Assembly (NCBI RefSeq): GCF_036226605.1
Contig: NZ_CP109000.1
Span: forward strand, 5,762,501-5,826,500
DNA from: Streptomyces sp. NBC_00704
Lineage (GTDB): Bacteria > Actinomycetota > Actinomycetes > Streptomycetales > Streptomycetaceae
Length of the DNA stretch: 64,000 bases
Direction: 5' to 3'
The notes beneath the pieces are model-generated. The model was not told the DNA's origin and did not search any database. It worked only from the letters and a program-made list of their open reading frames with translations. Every line of letters starts with the position of its first letter. Position 1 is the stretch's first letter. The position numbers were made by a program, and so were the translations under genes. Shown in pieces: positions 1 to 8,950 of this stretch.

Positions 1-2
1 GC

Positions 3-1796
3 TGGGTGCCCGCCGGGATGGTCAGCCTCACCGTCGTCGTGCTGGTCGGCATAGCCCGGCGCCACCGCTGGCGGCAGGGCGTCCTGCACGGCGCGGTGGA
101 CGTCCTCGGCATCGGCGCGGGCGCGCTCCTGCTGGCCGCCTGCGGGCGGATACCGTCCGTGGAGCACCCCTGGGCCCCCGACACCTGGACGCTCTACACC
201 GCCCCGCAGGTCGTCCTGGTGGCCGTCGCCTACCTCGCCGTCACCCGCGTCCTGCTCTGGTACCTGCACGCGCCGCGCGTCGGCGGACTGCCGACCGTCG
301 CCCGCACCGCCCTGGTCAGACAGGGCCTGCTGGCGGTCGCCCTGCTGGGCATCGCCCCCCTGATCTGCGTGGTGGCCCTGGCCAAGCCCGTCCTGCTGCC
401 GCTGTTCGCGATCCCGCTCATCGCCCTCGACTCCACCCTGTGGATAGCGCGCGCCCGCGCCGAGGAGCAACTGCGCGACCCGCTGACCGGACTGCCGAAC
501 CGCCAGTGGCTGCTGGAGCGCATCTGGACCGCCCTGGACGACGCCGAGCGCATCGGCGCCCGGGCCGCCCTGATGCTGATCGACCTCGACCGCTTCCGCT
601 CCGTCAACGACACCCTCGGCCATCTCGCCGGGGACCGGCTGCTGCTCCAGATCGCCGACCGGCTGCGCGTCGCCCTCCCGCGCGGGGCCGAGGTCGCGCG
701 GCTCGGCGGGGACGAGTTCGCCGTCTTACTGCCCGTCGCGGACTCCACCACCTCCGCGAGCCGGATCGCCCGCGCCCTGGTCGCCGACCTCGGCTCGCCG
801 CTCGACCTCGACGGCCTCACCCTCGTGCTGGAGGCCAGCGCCGGGGTCGCCGTCTTCCCCGATCACGCGCTCGACGCCGAGGGCCTGCTGCGCCGGGCCG
901 ACGTGGCGATGTACCAGGCCAAGCGGGACCGCACCGGGGTCGAGGTGTACGAGTCCAAGCGCGACTCCAACACTCCCGACCGGCTCGGCCTGCTGGGCGA
1001 CCTGCGGCGCGCCCTGGACGCGCACGAGGTCGAGCTGCACTACCAGCCCAAGGTCCGCTTCGACGGACAGGTGGCGGGCCTGGAGGCCCTGGTTCGCTGG
1101 GTGCACCCGGAGCGCGGGAAGGTGCCGCCGGACGAGTTCATAGCGATCGCCGAGTCGTCCGGACTGATGCCCCATCTGACGGAGTACGTGCTGGACACCG
1201 CGCTCGCCCAGGTCGCCCGCTGGCGGGCCCAGGGCCTGTTCGTGCCGGTCGCGGTGAACGTCTCGCCCCGCGACGTCCACACGCCCGGGTTCGCCGGGTC
1301 CGTCGCCGCGCGCCTGGCCCGGCACGGTGTGCCCGCGGGCGCGCTCCAGCTGGAGATCACCGAGCACGTCCTGCTGGAGGACCCGCAGCGGGCCGCCGAC
1401 ACCCTCAACGCGCTGACCGGCCACGGCGTGAAGATGTCCCTGGACGACTTCGGGACCGGCTACTCCTCCCTGGTCCACCTGCGCCGGCTGCCGGTGAGCG
1501 AGCTGAAGATCGACCGCTCCTTCGTGGCCCGGCTGGCCGTGGACGCCGAGGACGCCGAGATCGTGCGCTGCACCCTCGACCTGGCGCATTCCCTGGGGCT
1601 GCTGGTGGTCGCCGAGGGCGTCGAGGACGACGAGACCTGGGAGCGTCTGCGCGACCTGGGCTGCGACGCGGTGCAGGGCTGGCTGGTGGCCGCCGCGATG
1701 CCCCCGGAGGAGACGACGGCCTGGCTGCGCGCCCGCGGTTCACGCGGCTGGCAGCGCCCGGCGGCGGCGCTGCCCGCGGCGGCCTCCGACGAATGA
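3..1796 (+). CDS. rmdB: GGDEF/EAL cyclic-di-GMP phosphodiesterase, RmdB-like (5' end outside window)
   Basis: Membrane protein that makes and/or breaks cyclic di-GMP. The reading frame is open to the window edge, so the true start is probably upstream; the first in-window GTG is at 6. Hydrophobic segments fill the first ~140 residues. The GGDEF domain follows, with an intact GGDEF motif at residues 234-238 (counted from 6), then an EAL domain with EAL at 360-362 followed by VRW. Other EAL catalytic signatures are also present: NVS, the ITE motif, DDFGTGYSS, LKID-type Lys and EGVE near the C terminus. Both domains therefore look chemically competent. By position and architecture it corresponds to S. 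coelicolor RmdB (SCO5495), reported as a phosphodiesterase needed for aerial growth; that link is from memory of synteny. It is followed by a ~160-bp gap and the gat genes. Confidence 0.88.
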   Translation, partial: WVPAGMVSLTVVVLVGIARRHRWRQGVLHGAVDVLGIGAGALLLAACGRIPSVEHPWAPDTWTLYTAPQVVLVAVAYLAVTRVLLWYLHAPRVGGLPTVARTALVRQGLLAVALLGIAPLICVVALAKPVLLPLFAIPLIALDSTLWIARARAEEQLRDPLTGLPNRQWLLERIWTALDDAERIGARAALMLIDLDRFRSVNDTLGHLAGDRLLLQIADRLRVALPRGAEVARLGGDEFAVLLPVADSTTSASRIARALVADLGSPLDLDGLTLVLEASAGVAVFPDHALDAEGLLRRADVAMYQAKRDRTGVEVYESKRDSNTPDRLGLLGDLRRALDAHEVELHYQPKVRFDGQVAGLEALVRWVHPERGKVPPDEFIAIAESSGLMPHLTEYVLDTALAQVARWRAQGLFVPVAVNVSPRDVHTPGFAGSVAARLARHGVPAGALQLEITEHVLLEDPQRAADTLNALTGHGVKMSLDDFGTGYSSLVHLRRLPVSELKIDRSFVARLAVDAEDAEIVRCTLDLAHSLGLLVVAEGVEDDETWERLRDLGCDAVQGWLVAAAMPPEETTAWLRARGSRGWQRPAAALPAAASDE

Positions 1797-1956
1797 CCCG
1801 GCGGGCCGCTCGTCCGCCCGCCGGCACAGCCCCCGCGCCGGCGCCCGGGCCCGCTCCGGCCGCCCCCGGGCGAAACCGCGTCACGGCCACCGCCGCCCGC
1901 CCCATAGGATTGGCCCCAAAACCACACTCACTCACCCCACCCCAGAGGAACGCTGC

Positions 1957-2253
1957 ATGCCTGGCATCACGCGCGAGGAGGTCGCCCACCTCGCCCGGCT
2001 GGCGCGTCTGGAGCTGAAGCCCGAAGAGCTCGAACACTTCGCGGGACAGCTGGACGACATCATCGGCGCGGTCGCCCGCGTCAGCGAGGTCGCCGACCAA
2101 GACGTACCGCCGACCTCGCACCCGCTCCCGCTGACCAACGTCATGCGGGCGGACGAGGTCCGTCCGTCGCTCACCCCCGAGCAGGCGCTCTCCGGCGCCC
2201 CGGCCCAGGAGCAGCAGCGTTTCAAGGTGCCGCAGATCCTGGGGGAGGACTAA
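1957..2253 (+). CDS. gatC: Asp-tRNA(Asn)/Glu-tRNA(Gln) amidotransferase subunit C
   Basis: Small structural subunit (98 aa) of the GatCAB complex, which converts mischarged Glu-tRNA(Gln) (or Asp-tRNA(Asn)) to the amidated form. The N-terminal pattern with ITREEV, HLARLARL and a following Gln-Leu-Asp-Ile helix is typical of GatC, as is the C-terminal stretch FKVPQIL. The ATG at 1957 has an AGAGG Shine-Dalgarno sequence a few bases upstream. gatA starts 5 bp after the stop, so the two are cotranscribed. A possible -10 box (TAGGAT) lies near 1902. Length is normal for the family. Confidence 0.96.
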   Translation: MPGITREEVAHLARLARLELKPEELEHFAGQLDDIIGAVARVSEVADQDVPPTSHPLPLTNVMRADEVRPSLTPEQALSGAPAQEQQRFKVPQILGED

Positions 2254-2258
2254 CCGCC

Positions 2259-3761
2259 ATGACGGACAACGTCGCCATCATCAAGCTCACCGCCGCCGAG
2301 ACCGCCGCGCGGATCGCCTCCGGCGCGCTCACGGCCGTCCAGGTCACCGAGGCGCACCTGGCGCGCATCGAGGCCGTCGACGAGAAGGTGCACGCCTTCC
2401 TGCACGTCGACCGCGAGGGCGCCCTCGCGCAGGCCCGCGCCGTCGACGAGAAGCGGGAGCGCGGCGAGAAGCTCGGCCCCCTCGCCGGCGTCCCGCTCGC
2501 GCTCAAGGACATCTTCACCACCGAGGGCATCCCGACGACCGTCGGCTCGAAGATCCTCGAAGGCTGGATCCCGCCGTACGACGCCACGCTCACCAAGCGG
2601 CTGAAGGCCGCCGACGTGGTCATCCTCGGCAAGACCAACATGGACGAGTTCGCCATGGGGTCCTCCACCGAGAACAGCGCCTACGGCCCGACCGGCAACC
2701 CCTGGGACCTCACCAAGATCCCCGGCGGCTCCGGCGGCGGCTCCTCCGCCGCGCTGGCCGCGCACATGGCGCCGCTGGCCATCGGCACCGACACCGGCGG
2801 CTCGATCCGCCAGCCGGCCGCCGTCACCGGCACGGTCGGCGTCAAGCCGACGTACGGCGCGGTCTCGCGGTACGGCATGGTCGCCTTCTCGTCCTCCCTC
2901 GACCAGGGCGGCCCCTGCGCCCGCACGGTCCTGGACGCGGCGCTGCTGCACGAGGTCATCGCCGGGCACGACCCGCTGGACTCCACGTCGATCGACGCGC
3001 CCGTCCCGCCGGTCGTCGAGGCCGCCCGCAACGGCAGCGTCGACGGCATGCGCGTCGGCGTCGTCAAGCAGTTCCGCGGCGAGGGCTACCAGGCCGGCGT
3101 CATCCAGCGCTTCGACGAGTCCGTCGCGCTGCTGAAGGAGCTGGGCGCCGAGATCGTCGAGCTGGACTGCCCGTCCTTCGACCTCGCCCTGTCGGCGTAC
3201 TACCTGATCGCGCCGTCCGAGTGCTCGTCCAACCTGGCCCGCTTCGACGGCCTGCGCTACGGCCTGCGGGTCGGCGACGACGGCACCCGTTCGGCCGAGG
3301 ACGTCACCTCCCTCACCCGGGAGGCGGGCTTCGGCCCCGAGGTCAAGCGCCGCATCATGCTCGGCACGTACGCCCTGTCGAGCGGCTACTACGACGCCTA
3401 CTACGGCTCCGCCCAGAAGGTCCGCACGCTCATCACGCGCGACTTCGAGAAGGCGTTCGGGCAGGTCGACGTGATCGTGTCGCCGACGACCCCGACCACC
3501 GCCTTCGCGATCGGCGAGCGCGCCGACGACCCGATGGCGATGTACCTGGCCGACCTGTGCACCATCCCGACCAACCTCGCGGGCAACTCGGCCATGTCGC
3601 TGCCCTGCGGCCTCGCCCCGGAGGACGGCCTCCCGGTCGGTCTGCAGATCATCGCCCCGGCGCTGAAGGACGACCGGCTGTACAAGGTCGGCGCCGCCGT
3701 CGAGGCCGCCTTCGTGGAAAGGTGGGGGCACCCGCTTCTCGAGGAGGCTCCGTCGCTGTGA
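2259..3761 (+). CDS. gatA: Asp-tRNA(Asn)/Glu-tRNA(Gln) amidotransferase subunit A
   Basis: Catalytic glutaminase/amidase subunit of GatCAB. It releases ammonia from glutamine for channelling to GatB. The 500-residue protein is an amidase-signature enzyme with the Ser-cisSer-Lys triad visible: Lys83 (in ALKDIF), Ser158 in the GGSGGGSSA loop and Ser182 in TGGSIRQP. Length and motif order are normal. The ATG at 2259 follows gatC by 5 bp. The stop codon overlaps the GTG of the next small gene (sequence GTGA at 3758-3761), which implies translational coupling. Confidence 0.97.
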   Translation: MTDNVAIIKLTAAETAARIASGALTAVQVTEAHLARIEAVDEKVHAFLHVDREGALAQARAVDEKRERGEKLGPLAGVPLALKDIFTTEGIPTTVGSKILEGWIPPYDATLTKRLKAADVVILGKTNMDEFAMGSSTENSAYGPTGNPWDLTKIPGGSGGGSSAALAAHMAPLAIGTDTGGSIRQPAAVTGTVGVKPTYGAVSRYGMVAFSSSLDQGGPCARTVLDAALLHEVIAGHDPLDSTSIDAPVPPVVEAARNGSVDGMRVGVVKQFRGEGYQAGVIQRFDESVALLKELGAEIVELDCPSFDLALSAYYLIAPSECSSNLARFDGLRYGLRVGDDGTRSAEDVTSLTREAGFGPEVKRRIMLGTYALSSGYYDAYYGSAQKVRTLITRDFEKAFGQVDVIVSPTTPTTAFAIGERADDPMAMYLADLCTIPTNLAGNSAMSLPCGLAPEDGLPVGLQIIAPALKDDRLYKVGAAVEAAFVERWGHPLLEEAPSL

Positions 3762-3997
3762 GCGCACTGAACAAGGCCAAGGGCTTCAAGAAGTCCAAGT
3801 CCGGTACGTACCTGTCCATCGCCGGGACCGCGTTCGGCGCGTTCGGCGTCGCCAAGCGGCTCAAGAAGGCCCGTGCCGAGAAGGACACGCTCGTCCTGAT
3901 CGACGCCACCGTGTCCGCCGTCGCCATCGTCACCGGCCTCGCCATCCTGTACCGCGAGCTGAAGCGGCTGGGCGACGACGACGTCCTGCTGGGCTGA
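3758..3997 (+). CDS. small conserved membrane-associated protein between gatA and gatB
   Basis: 79-aa protein of unknown function. The N terminus is very basic (many Lys in residues 5-16 and again around 34-42), with a hydrophobic stretch at about 18-32 and a clearer membrane-like segment at about 50-65 (TVSAVAIVTGLAILY). It ends with an acidic DDD. The GTG at 3758 overlaps the gatA stop and has GAGGAGG at 3741-3747. It is sandwiched inside the gat operon, 15 bp before gatB. Synteny suggests the equivalent of S. coelicolor SCO5500. I do not recognise a domain; no function is assigned. Confidence 0.85.
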   Translation: MSALNKAKGFKKSKSGTYLSIAGTAFGAFGVAKRLKKARAEKDTLVLIDATVSAVAIVTGLAILYRELKRLGDDDVLLG

Positions 3998-4012
3998 GAG
4001 GGAAGTTTCACC

Positions 4013-5527
4013 GTGACCACCACGACCGACCTGGTGTCGTACGAGGACGCACTCGCGTCGTACGACCCCGTCATGGGCCTCGAGGTCCATGTCGAACTCG
4101 GCACCAAGACGAAGATGTTCTGCGGCTGCTCGACCGAGCTGGGCGCCGAGCCGAACTCGCAGACGTGCCCCACCTGCCTCGGCATGCCCGGCGCGCTCCC
4201 GGTCGTCAACGCGATCGGCATCGAGTCGGCGATCAAGATCGGTCTCGCGCTGAACTGCGAGATCGCCGAGTGGTGCCGCTTCGCCCGGAAGAACTACTTC
4301 TATCCGGACATGCCGAAGAACTTCCAGACCTCCCAGTACGACGAGCCGATCGCCTTCGACGGCTACCTCGACGTGCAGCTGGAGGACGGCGAGACCTTCC
4401 GGGTGCAGATCGAGCGCGCCCACATGGAGGAGGACACCGGCAAGTCGCTGCACGTCGGCGGCGCCACCGGCCGTATCCACGGCGCGTCCCACTCGCTGCT
4501 GGACTACAACCGGGCCGGCATCCCGCTCATCGAGATCGTCACCAAGCCCATCGAGGGCGCCGGCGAGCGCGCCCCCGAGGTCGCGCGGGCGTACGTCCGT
4601 GAGCTGCGCGAGGTCATCAAGGCGCTCGGCGTCTCCGAGGCCCGCATGGAGCAGGGCCAGATGCGCTGCGACGTCAACCTGTCGCTGCGCCCGCACGGCC
4701 GGGAGAAGTTCGGCACGCGCTCCGAGACGAAGAACGTGAACTCGCTGCGGTCCGTGGAGCGCGCGGCCCGGTTCGAGATCATGCGGCACGCGGCCGTCCT
4801 GAACGGCGGCGGCACGATCATCCAGGAGACCCGCCACTTCCACGAGGACACCGGGTCGACGACCTCGGGCCGCGTGAAGGAGGAGGCGGAGGACTACCGG
4901 TACTTCCCGGAGCCCGACCTCGTGCCGGTCGCCCCGTCCCGCGAGTGGGTCGAGGAGATCCGCGCCGGGCTGCCGGAGCTGCCGCTGGCCCGCCGCAACC
5001 GCCTCGTCGCCGAGTGGGGCGTCTCCGCCACCGACATGCAGTCGATCCTGAACGCCGGCGCGCTGGACCTGATCGTCGCCACCATCGACGCCGGGGCCGA
5101 CGCGGCCTCGGCCCGCAAGTGGTGGATGGGCGAACTGGCCCGCAGCGCCAACGAGTCGGGCGTCGCGCTCGACGAGCTGGCCATCACGCCGCGGCAGGTC
5201 GCCCGGGTCGCCGAGCTGGTGCTCAAGGGCGACCTGAACGACAAGCTGGCCCGCCAGGTCATCGAGGGCGTCCTCGCGGGCGAGGGCGGCCCGGACGAGG
5301 TCGTCGACGAGCGCGGCCTGAAGGTCGTCTCCGACGACTCGGCGCTCGGCACGGCCGTCGACGAGGCCATCGCCGGCAACCCGGGCATCGCCGACAAGAT
5401 CCGCGGCGGCAAGGTCGCCGCCGCCGGAGCGCTGGTCGGCGCGGTGATGAAGGCCACCCGGGGCCAGGCCGACGCCGCCCGCGTCAAGGAGCTGATCCTG
5501 GAGAAGCTGGGCGTCACCGAGGGCTGA
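4013..5527 (+). CDS. gatB: Asp-tRNA(Asn)/Glu-tRNA(Gln) amidotransferase subunit B
   Basis: Kinase/transamidase and tRNA-binding subunit of GatCAB (504 aa). It phosphorylates the misacylated aminoacyl group and transfers ammonia to it. Near the N terminus are MGLEVHVEL and the zinc-binding Cys set (CGC followed ~20 residues later by CPTC), then the GatB signature around DYNRAGIPLIEIV. The C-terminal YqeY-like helical domain ends at KLGVTEG. The GTG at 4013 follows an AGAGGGAAG Shine-Dalgarno. It is the last gene of the gat operon and is followed by a hairpin terminator at 5547-5581. Together with gltX at 62323 it supplies Gln-tRNA by the indirect route; no glnS is seen in this window. Confidence 0.97.
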   Translation: MTTTTDLVSYEDALASYDPVMGLEVHVELGTKTKMFCGCSTELGAEPNSQTCPTCLGMPGALPVVNAIGIESAIKIGLALNCEIAEWCRFARKNYFYPDMPKNFQTSQYDEPIAFDGYLDVQLEDGETFRVQIERAHMEEDTGKSLHVGGATGRIHGASHSLLDYNRAGIPLIEIVTKPIEGAGERAPEVARAYVRELREVIKALGVSEARMEQGQMRCDVNLSLRPHGREKFGTRSETKNVNSLRSVERAARFEIMRHAAVLNGGGTIIQETRHFHEDTGSTTSGRVKEEAEDYRYFPEPDLVPVAPSREWVEEIRAGLPELPLARRNRLVAEWGVSATDMQSILNAGALDLIVATIDAGADAASARKWWMGELARSANESGVALDELAITPRQVARVAELVLKGDLNDKLARQVIEGVLAGEGGPDEVVDERGLKVVSDDSALGTAVDEAIAGNPGIADKIRGGKVAAAGALVGAVMKATRGQADAARVKELILEKLGVTEG

Positions 5528-5546
5528 GACCCGCGGCGGCGAAGTC

Positions 5547-5581
5547 GAGAGGGGTGCACCGGTCGCCGGCGCACCCCTCTC
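5547..5581 (+). terminator. hairpin terminator after gatB
   Basis: Perfect 11-bp inverted repeat, left arm 5547-5557 (GAGAGGGGTGC) and right arm 5571-5581, with a 13-nt GC-rich loop. It starts 20 bp after the gatB stop. There is no T-run, as is usual for streptomycete terminators. Confidence 0.75.
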
Positions 5582-5617
5582 CGCCGTCCGCGGCGCGACG
5601 CGCTACGCTCGCCCGCC

Positions 5618-5947
5618 ATGAGCGCACGAACCGACTCCGAACCCCACAGCGGCATAGAGGACCCGGACGACGTGCGGGACCCGGACGAGGAGTACGGCGC
5701 CGAGGACGCCCGCAAGGCCCGCTGGACGGCGACCGCCACCGGCGCCCTGCTCACCCTCGCCGGACTCGCCGCCTCCCTCATGCGCCTCACCCGCTCCGCC
5801 CCGGCCCTCGTCCCGGCGGCCTACGCCCTCGGCGCCGCCGTCTGCGCCGTCGCCGCGTTCCTCGGTTCCCGGGGCCGCACCCGGCGCGCCCTGTGGCTGC
5901 TCGTGGCGGGCGTCACCGTCATGGCGTTCGGCGACCAGGCCGACTGA
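5618..5947 (+). CDS. small two-helix membrane protein, hypothetical
   Basis: 109-aa protein. An acidic hydrophilic N terminus (residues 1-30, rich in Asp and Glu) is followed by two or three hydrophobic segments: about 36-50 (ATGALLTLAGLAASLM), 60-83 and 90-105 (LWLLVAGVTVMAFG). No domain recognised. The ATG at 5618 has no Shine-Dalgarno; a TACGCT -10-like box ends 8 nt upstream (5604-5609), which suggests a leaderless transcript. It stands alone between the gat terminator and the MMPL transporter. Confidence 0.7.
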   Translation: MSARTDSEPHSGIEDPDDVRDPDEEYGAEDARKARWTATATGALLTLAGLAASLMRLTRSAPALVPAAYALGAAVCAVAAFLGSRGRTRRALWLLVAGVTVMAFGDQAD

Positions 5948-6124
5948 CGTCCCCCGACAGCACCGGCGCCCTTGTCCTGTGAGCTGCCTCCCACTCCTGT
6001 GAAAAGCCACACGAACGCGACAAACGATCTCGTGTGCCTGCGAGAGTGACCACGTATCGCTCATACGTTCTTTGCGGGCTGTTTCCCGGTCAAAGATCCA
6101 CAATTCACCTCCGGGAGCACGTCA

Positions 6125-8362
6125 GTGGCAGCCCTCGCACGTTGGTGTGTCCGCAACCGCCTGCTCGTGGTGCTGCTCTGGCTGCTCGCCCTCGGCGGCA
6201 CGGCCACCGCCGCCGTCGTCGCCGGCTCCGCGTACTCCGACGACTACGAGGTCCCCGGCACCGAGTCCGGCCGCGCCGCCCTTCTGCTCACCGAGGCCTT
6301 CCCGCACCTCGGCGGCGACAGCGACACCGTCGTCTGGCACACGGCGGCGGGCGCCGTCCGCGCCGCCGACGTCGAACAGACCATGACCCGGACCCTGGAC
6401 GAGATCGCCGAGCTGCCCGGCGTCGCCTCCGTGGCCGGCCCCTACGACGAGCAGGGCGCCGGACAGATCAGCGAGGACGGACGCACGGCCTACGCCACCG
6501 TCGTCTTCGCGGACCGCGCCGAGGACGTCGGCCGGGACGAGGCGCGGGCCGTCGTCGACACCGCGCGGGCCGCCCGCGGCGACGGCCTCCAGGTCGAACT
6601 GGGCGGCGCCGCGATCGCCCGCACCGAGTCCTCCGGCGGCCATCTCGCCGAGATCGTCGGCGTGGCCGTCGCCGCCGTGGTGCTGTTCCTCGCCTTCGGC
6701 TCGCTCGCCGCGTCCGCGCTGCCCATCGCCACCGCCCTGGTCGGCGTGGGCACCGCCTACGCCGGGATCTCCCTGCTCGGACACGCCATGACGGTCGCCG
6801 ACTTCGCGCCCATGCTCGGCCTGCTCGTCGGGCTCGGCGTCGGCATCGACTACGCCCTGTTCATCGTCACCCGGCACCGGCGCGGACTGAAACGCGGACT
6901 GCCGGTCGCCGAGGCCGCCGCGAACGCCGTCGCCACCACCGGACGCGCCGTGGTCTTCGCGGGCGCCACCGTGTGCCTGGCCCTGCTCGGCATGCTCACC
7001 CTGCGCCTGAGCTTCCTCAACGGCGTGGCGGTCGCCGCCTCGCTGACCGTCGTCCTCACCGTCGCCGCCTCCGTGACGCTGCTGCCCGCCCTGCTGTCGT
7101 TCCTCGGCATGCGCGCCCTCAGCCGCCGCGAACGGCGCCGCCTCGCCGACCACGGGCCCCGGCCCGAACTGCCGACCGGGCTCGCCGCCCGCTGGTCGGC
7201 GTTCGTGGAGCGCCACCCCCGGCTGCTCGGCGCGCTGGCCCTCGTCGTCGTCACGGTCCTCGCCCTGCCCACCCTCTCCCTGCGCCTGGGCAGCTCCGAC
7301 CAGGGCAACGGGCCGCGGTCGGCCACCACCCGCCAGGCCTACGACCTCCTCGCCGACGGCTTCGGACCCGGCGTGAACGGCCCGCTGACCCTCGTGACCC
7401 GCGTCCACGGCGCCGAGGACCGGCTCGCCCTGGACAACCTCGGCACGGCCCTGCGCGCCGTCGACGGCGTCGCGTCCGTGACGCCGGTGACCTTCGACTC
7501 CGCCGGCCGCGCCGCCCACCTCACCGTCGTGCCGCGGTCCTCGCCGCAGTCGCCGCGCACCAGCGACCTCGTCCACCGGCTGCGCACCGAGGTGCTACCC
7601 CGCGCGCGGGCCGGCACCTCCCTCGACGTGCACGTCGGCGGGGTGACGGCCGGCTACGACGACTTCGCCGCCGTCATCGTCGGCAAACTGCCCCTGTTCG
7701 TGGGCGTCGTCGTCGCCCTGGGCGCGCTGCTGCTCCTGCTCGCGTTCCGCTCCGTCGGCATACCGCTCAAGGCCGCCGTGATGAACGTGGCCGCCGTCGC
7801 CGCCGCGTTCGGAGTCGTCGTCGCGATCTTCCAGTGGGGCTGGGGGAGCGAACCGCTGGGCCTCGGCCGGGCAGGCCCGATCGAGCCCTTCCTCCCCGTG
7901 ATCATGGTGTCGGTGCTGTTCGGCCTTTCCATGGACTACCAGGTCTTCCTGGTCAGCCGGATGTACGAGGAGTGGCTGGAGACCGGCGACAACCGGCGCG
8001 CCGTCCGCGTCGGCCTCGCCGAGACCAGCCGGGTCATCAACTCCGCCGCCGTCATCATGATCTCGGTGTTCCTGGCCTTCGTCCTCAGCGGCGACCGGGT
8101 GATCGCCATGTTCGGCATCGGCCTCGCCGCCGCCGTCGCCCTCGACGCCTTCGTGCTGCGCACGCTGCTGGTGCCCGCGCTGATGCACCTGCTCGGCGGC
8201 GCCAACTGGTGGCTGCCGCGCGGGCTCGACCGGCGGCTGCCGAGGATCAGCATCGAGGCTCCCGAGTGCCGCGCCGCCCATGAGAGGCTCGCGCAGGCTG
8301 TGGACGCAGCCCACGTACCGGAGAAGGAGCCGCGAGCCGATGTACGCGACATCGCTGGGTGA
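6125..8362 (+). CDS. MMPL/RND family transporter
   Basis: 745-aa integral membrane exporter of the MMPL family (RND superfamily). Actinobacterial members move lipids or other hydrophobic molecules across the membrane, driven by the proton gradient. It shows the duplicated RND plan: TM1 at about 13-33, an extracytoplasmic loop, a block of TMs at about 175-330, TM7 near 365-385, a second loop, and a final TM block at about 515-690. The GTG start at 6125 is preceded by GGGAG. An AT-richer promoter region lies at 5990-6110. The last 23 bp overlap the following acetyltransferase gene, so both are probably cotranscribed. The substrate cannot be deduced. Confidence 0.9.
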   Translation: MAALARWCVRNRLLVVLLWLLALGGTATAAVVAGSAYSDDYEVPGTESGRAALLLTEAFPHLGGDSDTVVWHTAAGAVRAADVEQTMTRTLDEIAELPGVASVAGPYDEQGAGQISEDGRTAYATVVFADRAEDVGRDEARAVVDTARAARGDGLQVELGGAAIARTESSGGHLAEIVGVAVAAVVLFLAFGSLAASALPIATALVGVGTAYAGISLLGHAMTVADFAPMLGLLVGLGVGIDYALFIVTRHRRGLKRGLPVAEAAANAVATTGRAVVFAGATVCLALLGMLTLRLSFLNGVAVAASLTVVLTVAASVTLLPALLSFLGMRALSRRERRRLADHGPRPELPTGLAARWSAFVERHPRLLGALALVVVTVLALPTLSLRLGSSDQGNGPRSATTRQAYDLLADGFGPGVNGPLTLVTRVHGAEDRLALDNLGTALRAVDGVASVTPVTFDSAGRAAHLTVVPRSSPQSPRTSDLVHRLRTEVLPRARAGTSLDVHVGGVTAGYDDFAAVIVGKLPLFVGVVVALGALLLLLAFRSVGIPLKAAVMNVAAVAAAFGVVVAIFQWGWGSEPLGLGRAGPIEPFLPVIMVSVLFGLSMDYQVFLVSRMYEEWLETGDNRRAVRVGLAETSRVINSAAVIMISVFLAFVLSGDRVIAMFGIGLAAAVALDAFVLRTLLVPALMHLLGGANWWLPRGLDRRLPRISIEAPECRAAHERLAQAVDAAHVPEKEPRADVRDIAG

Positions 8363-8915
8363 CGACGGAGCCGAACTGCGCCCCCTGGAGCCCTGGCACG
8401 CCGAGGAGTTCCTCGCCCACCTCGAACGCGGCCGCGAGTTCATCAACCGCTACGTCCCCTTCGGCTCGAAGGCCACCGACGCGGCCGGGGCGCGCGAGGT
8501 GCTCCAGCGCTACGCCGACATGCGGGCCGCCGACACCGGCTCGCTGCACGGCCTGTGGCTGGACGGCCGGCTCGTGGGCGGCGTGCTCTTCCTGAACTTC
8601 GACGCCGAGGCCGGCAACTGCGAGGTCGGGTGCTGGCTGGAGCCCGCCGGCACCGGCCGCGGACTGGTCACCCGGGCCGTCCGGGTGCTGATCGACTTCG
8701 CGGTCGAGCAGCGCGGCATCCAGCGCGTGGAATGGGTCGCCTCCGCCGGCAACACGCCCAGCCTGGACGTCGCCCGCCGGCTCGGCATGACCCGGGACGG
8801 CGTGCGCCGGCAGGCGTACCCCTATCGTGGGGTGCGGCACGACCTGGAGGTGTGGTCCGTGCTGGCCCAGGAGTGGCGCGACGCACGCGCGCGTACCGCT
8901 CACGACGATCATTAA
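8340..8915 (+). CDS. GNAT family N-acetyltransferase (RimJ/RimL-like)
   Basis: 191-aa acetyl-CoA-dependent acetyltransferase resembling the RimJ/RimL group that acetylates protein N termini or small amines. It has the acetyl-CoA binding motif A around TGRGLVTRAV, preceded by the VGCWLEP strand, and the later NTPSLDVARRLGM helix typical of RimL-like enzymes. The ATG at 8340 was chosen because AAGGAG (8324-8329) sits 10 nt upstream and the protein then begins directly with the fold; an in-frame ATG at 8280 lacks support. It overlaps the 3' end of the MMPL gene by 23 bp. Confidence 0.88.
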   Translation: MYATSLGDDGAELRPLEPWHAEEFLAHLERGREFINRYVPFGSKATDAAGAREVLQRYADMRAADTGSLHGLWLDGRLVGGVLFLNFDAEAGNCEVGCWLEPAGTGRGLVTRAVRVLIDFAVEQRGIQRVEWVASAGNTPSLDVARRLGMTRDGVRRQAYPYRGVRHDLEVWSVLAQEWRDARARTAHDDH

Positions 8916-8950
8916 GAGACCTCTCAGAGAGCGTCCGTACGGTGCGAGGT

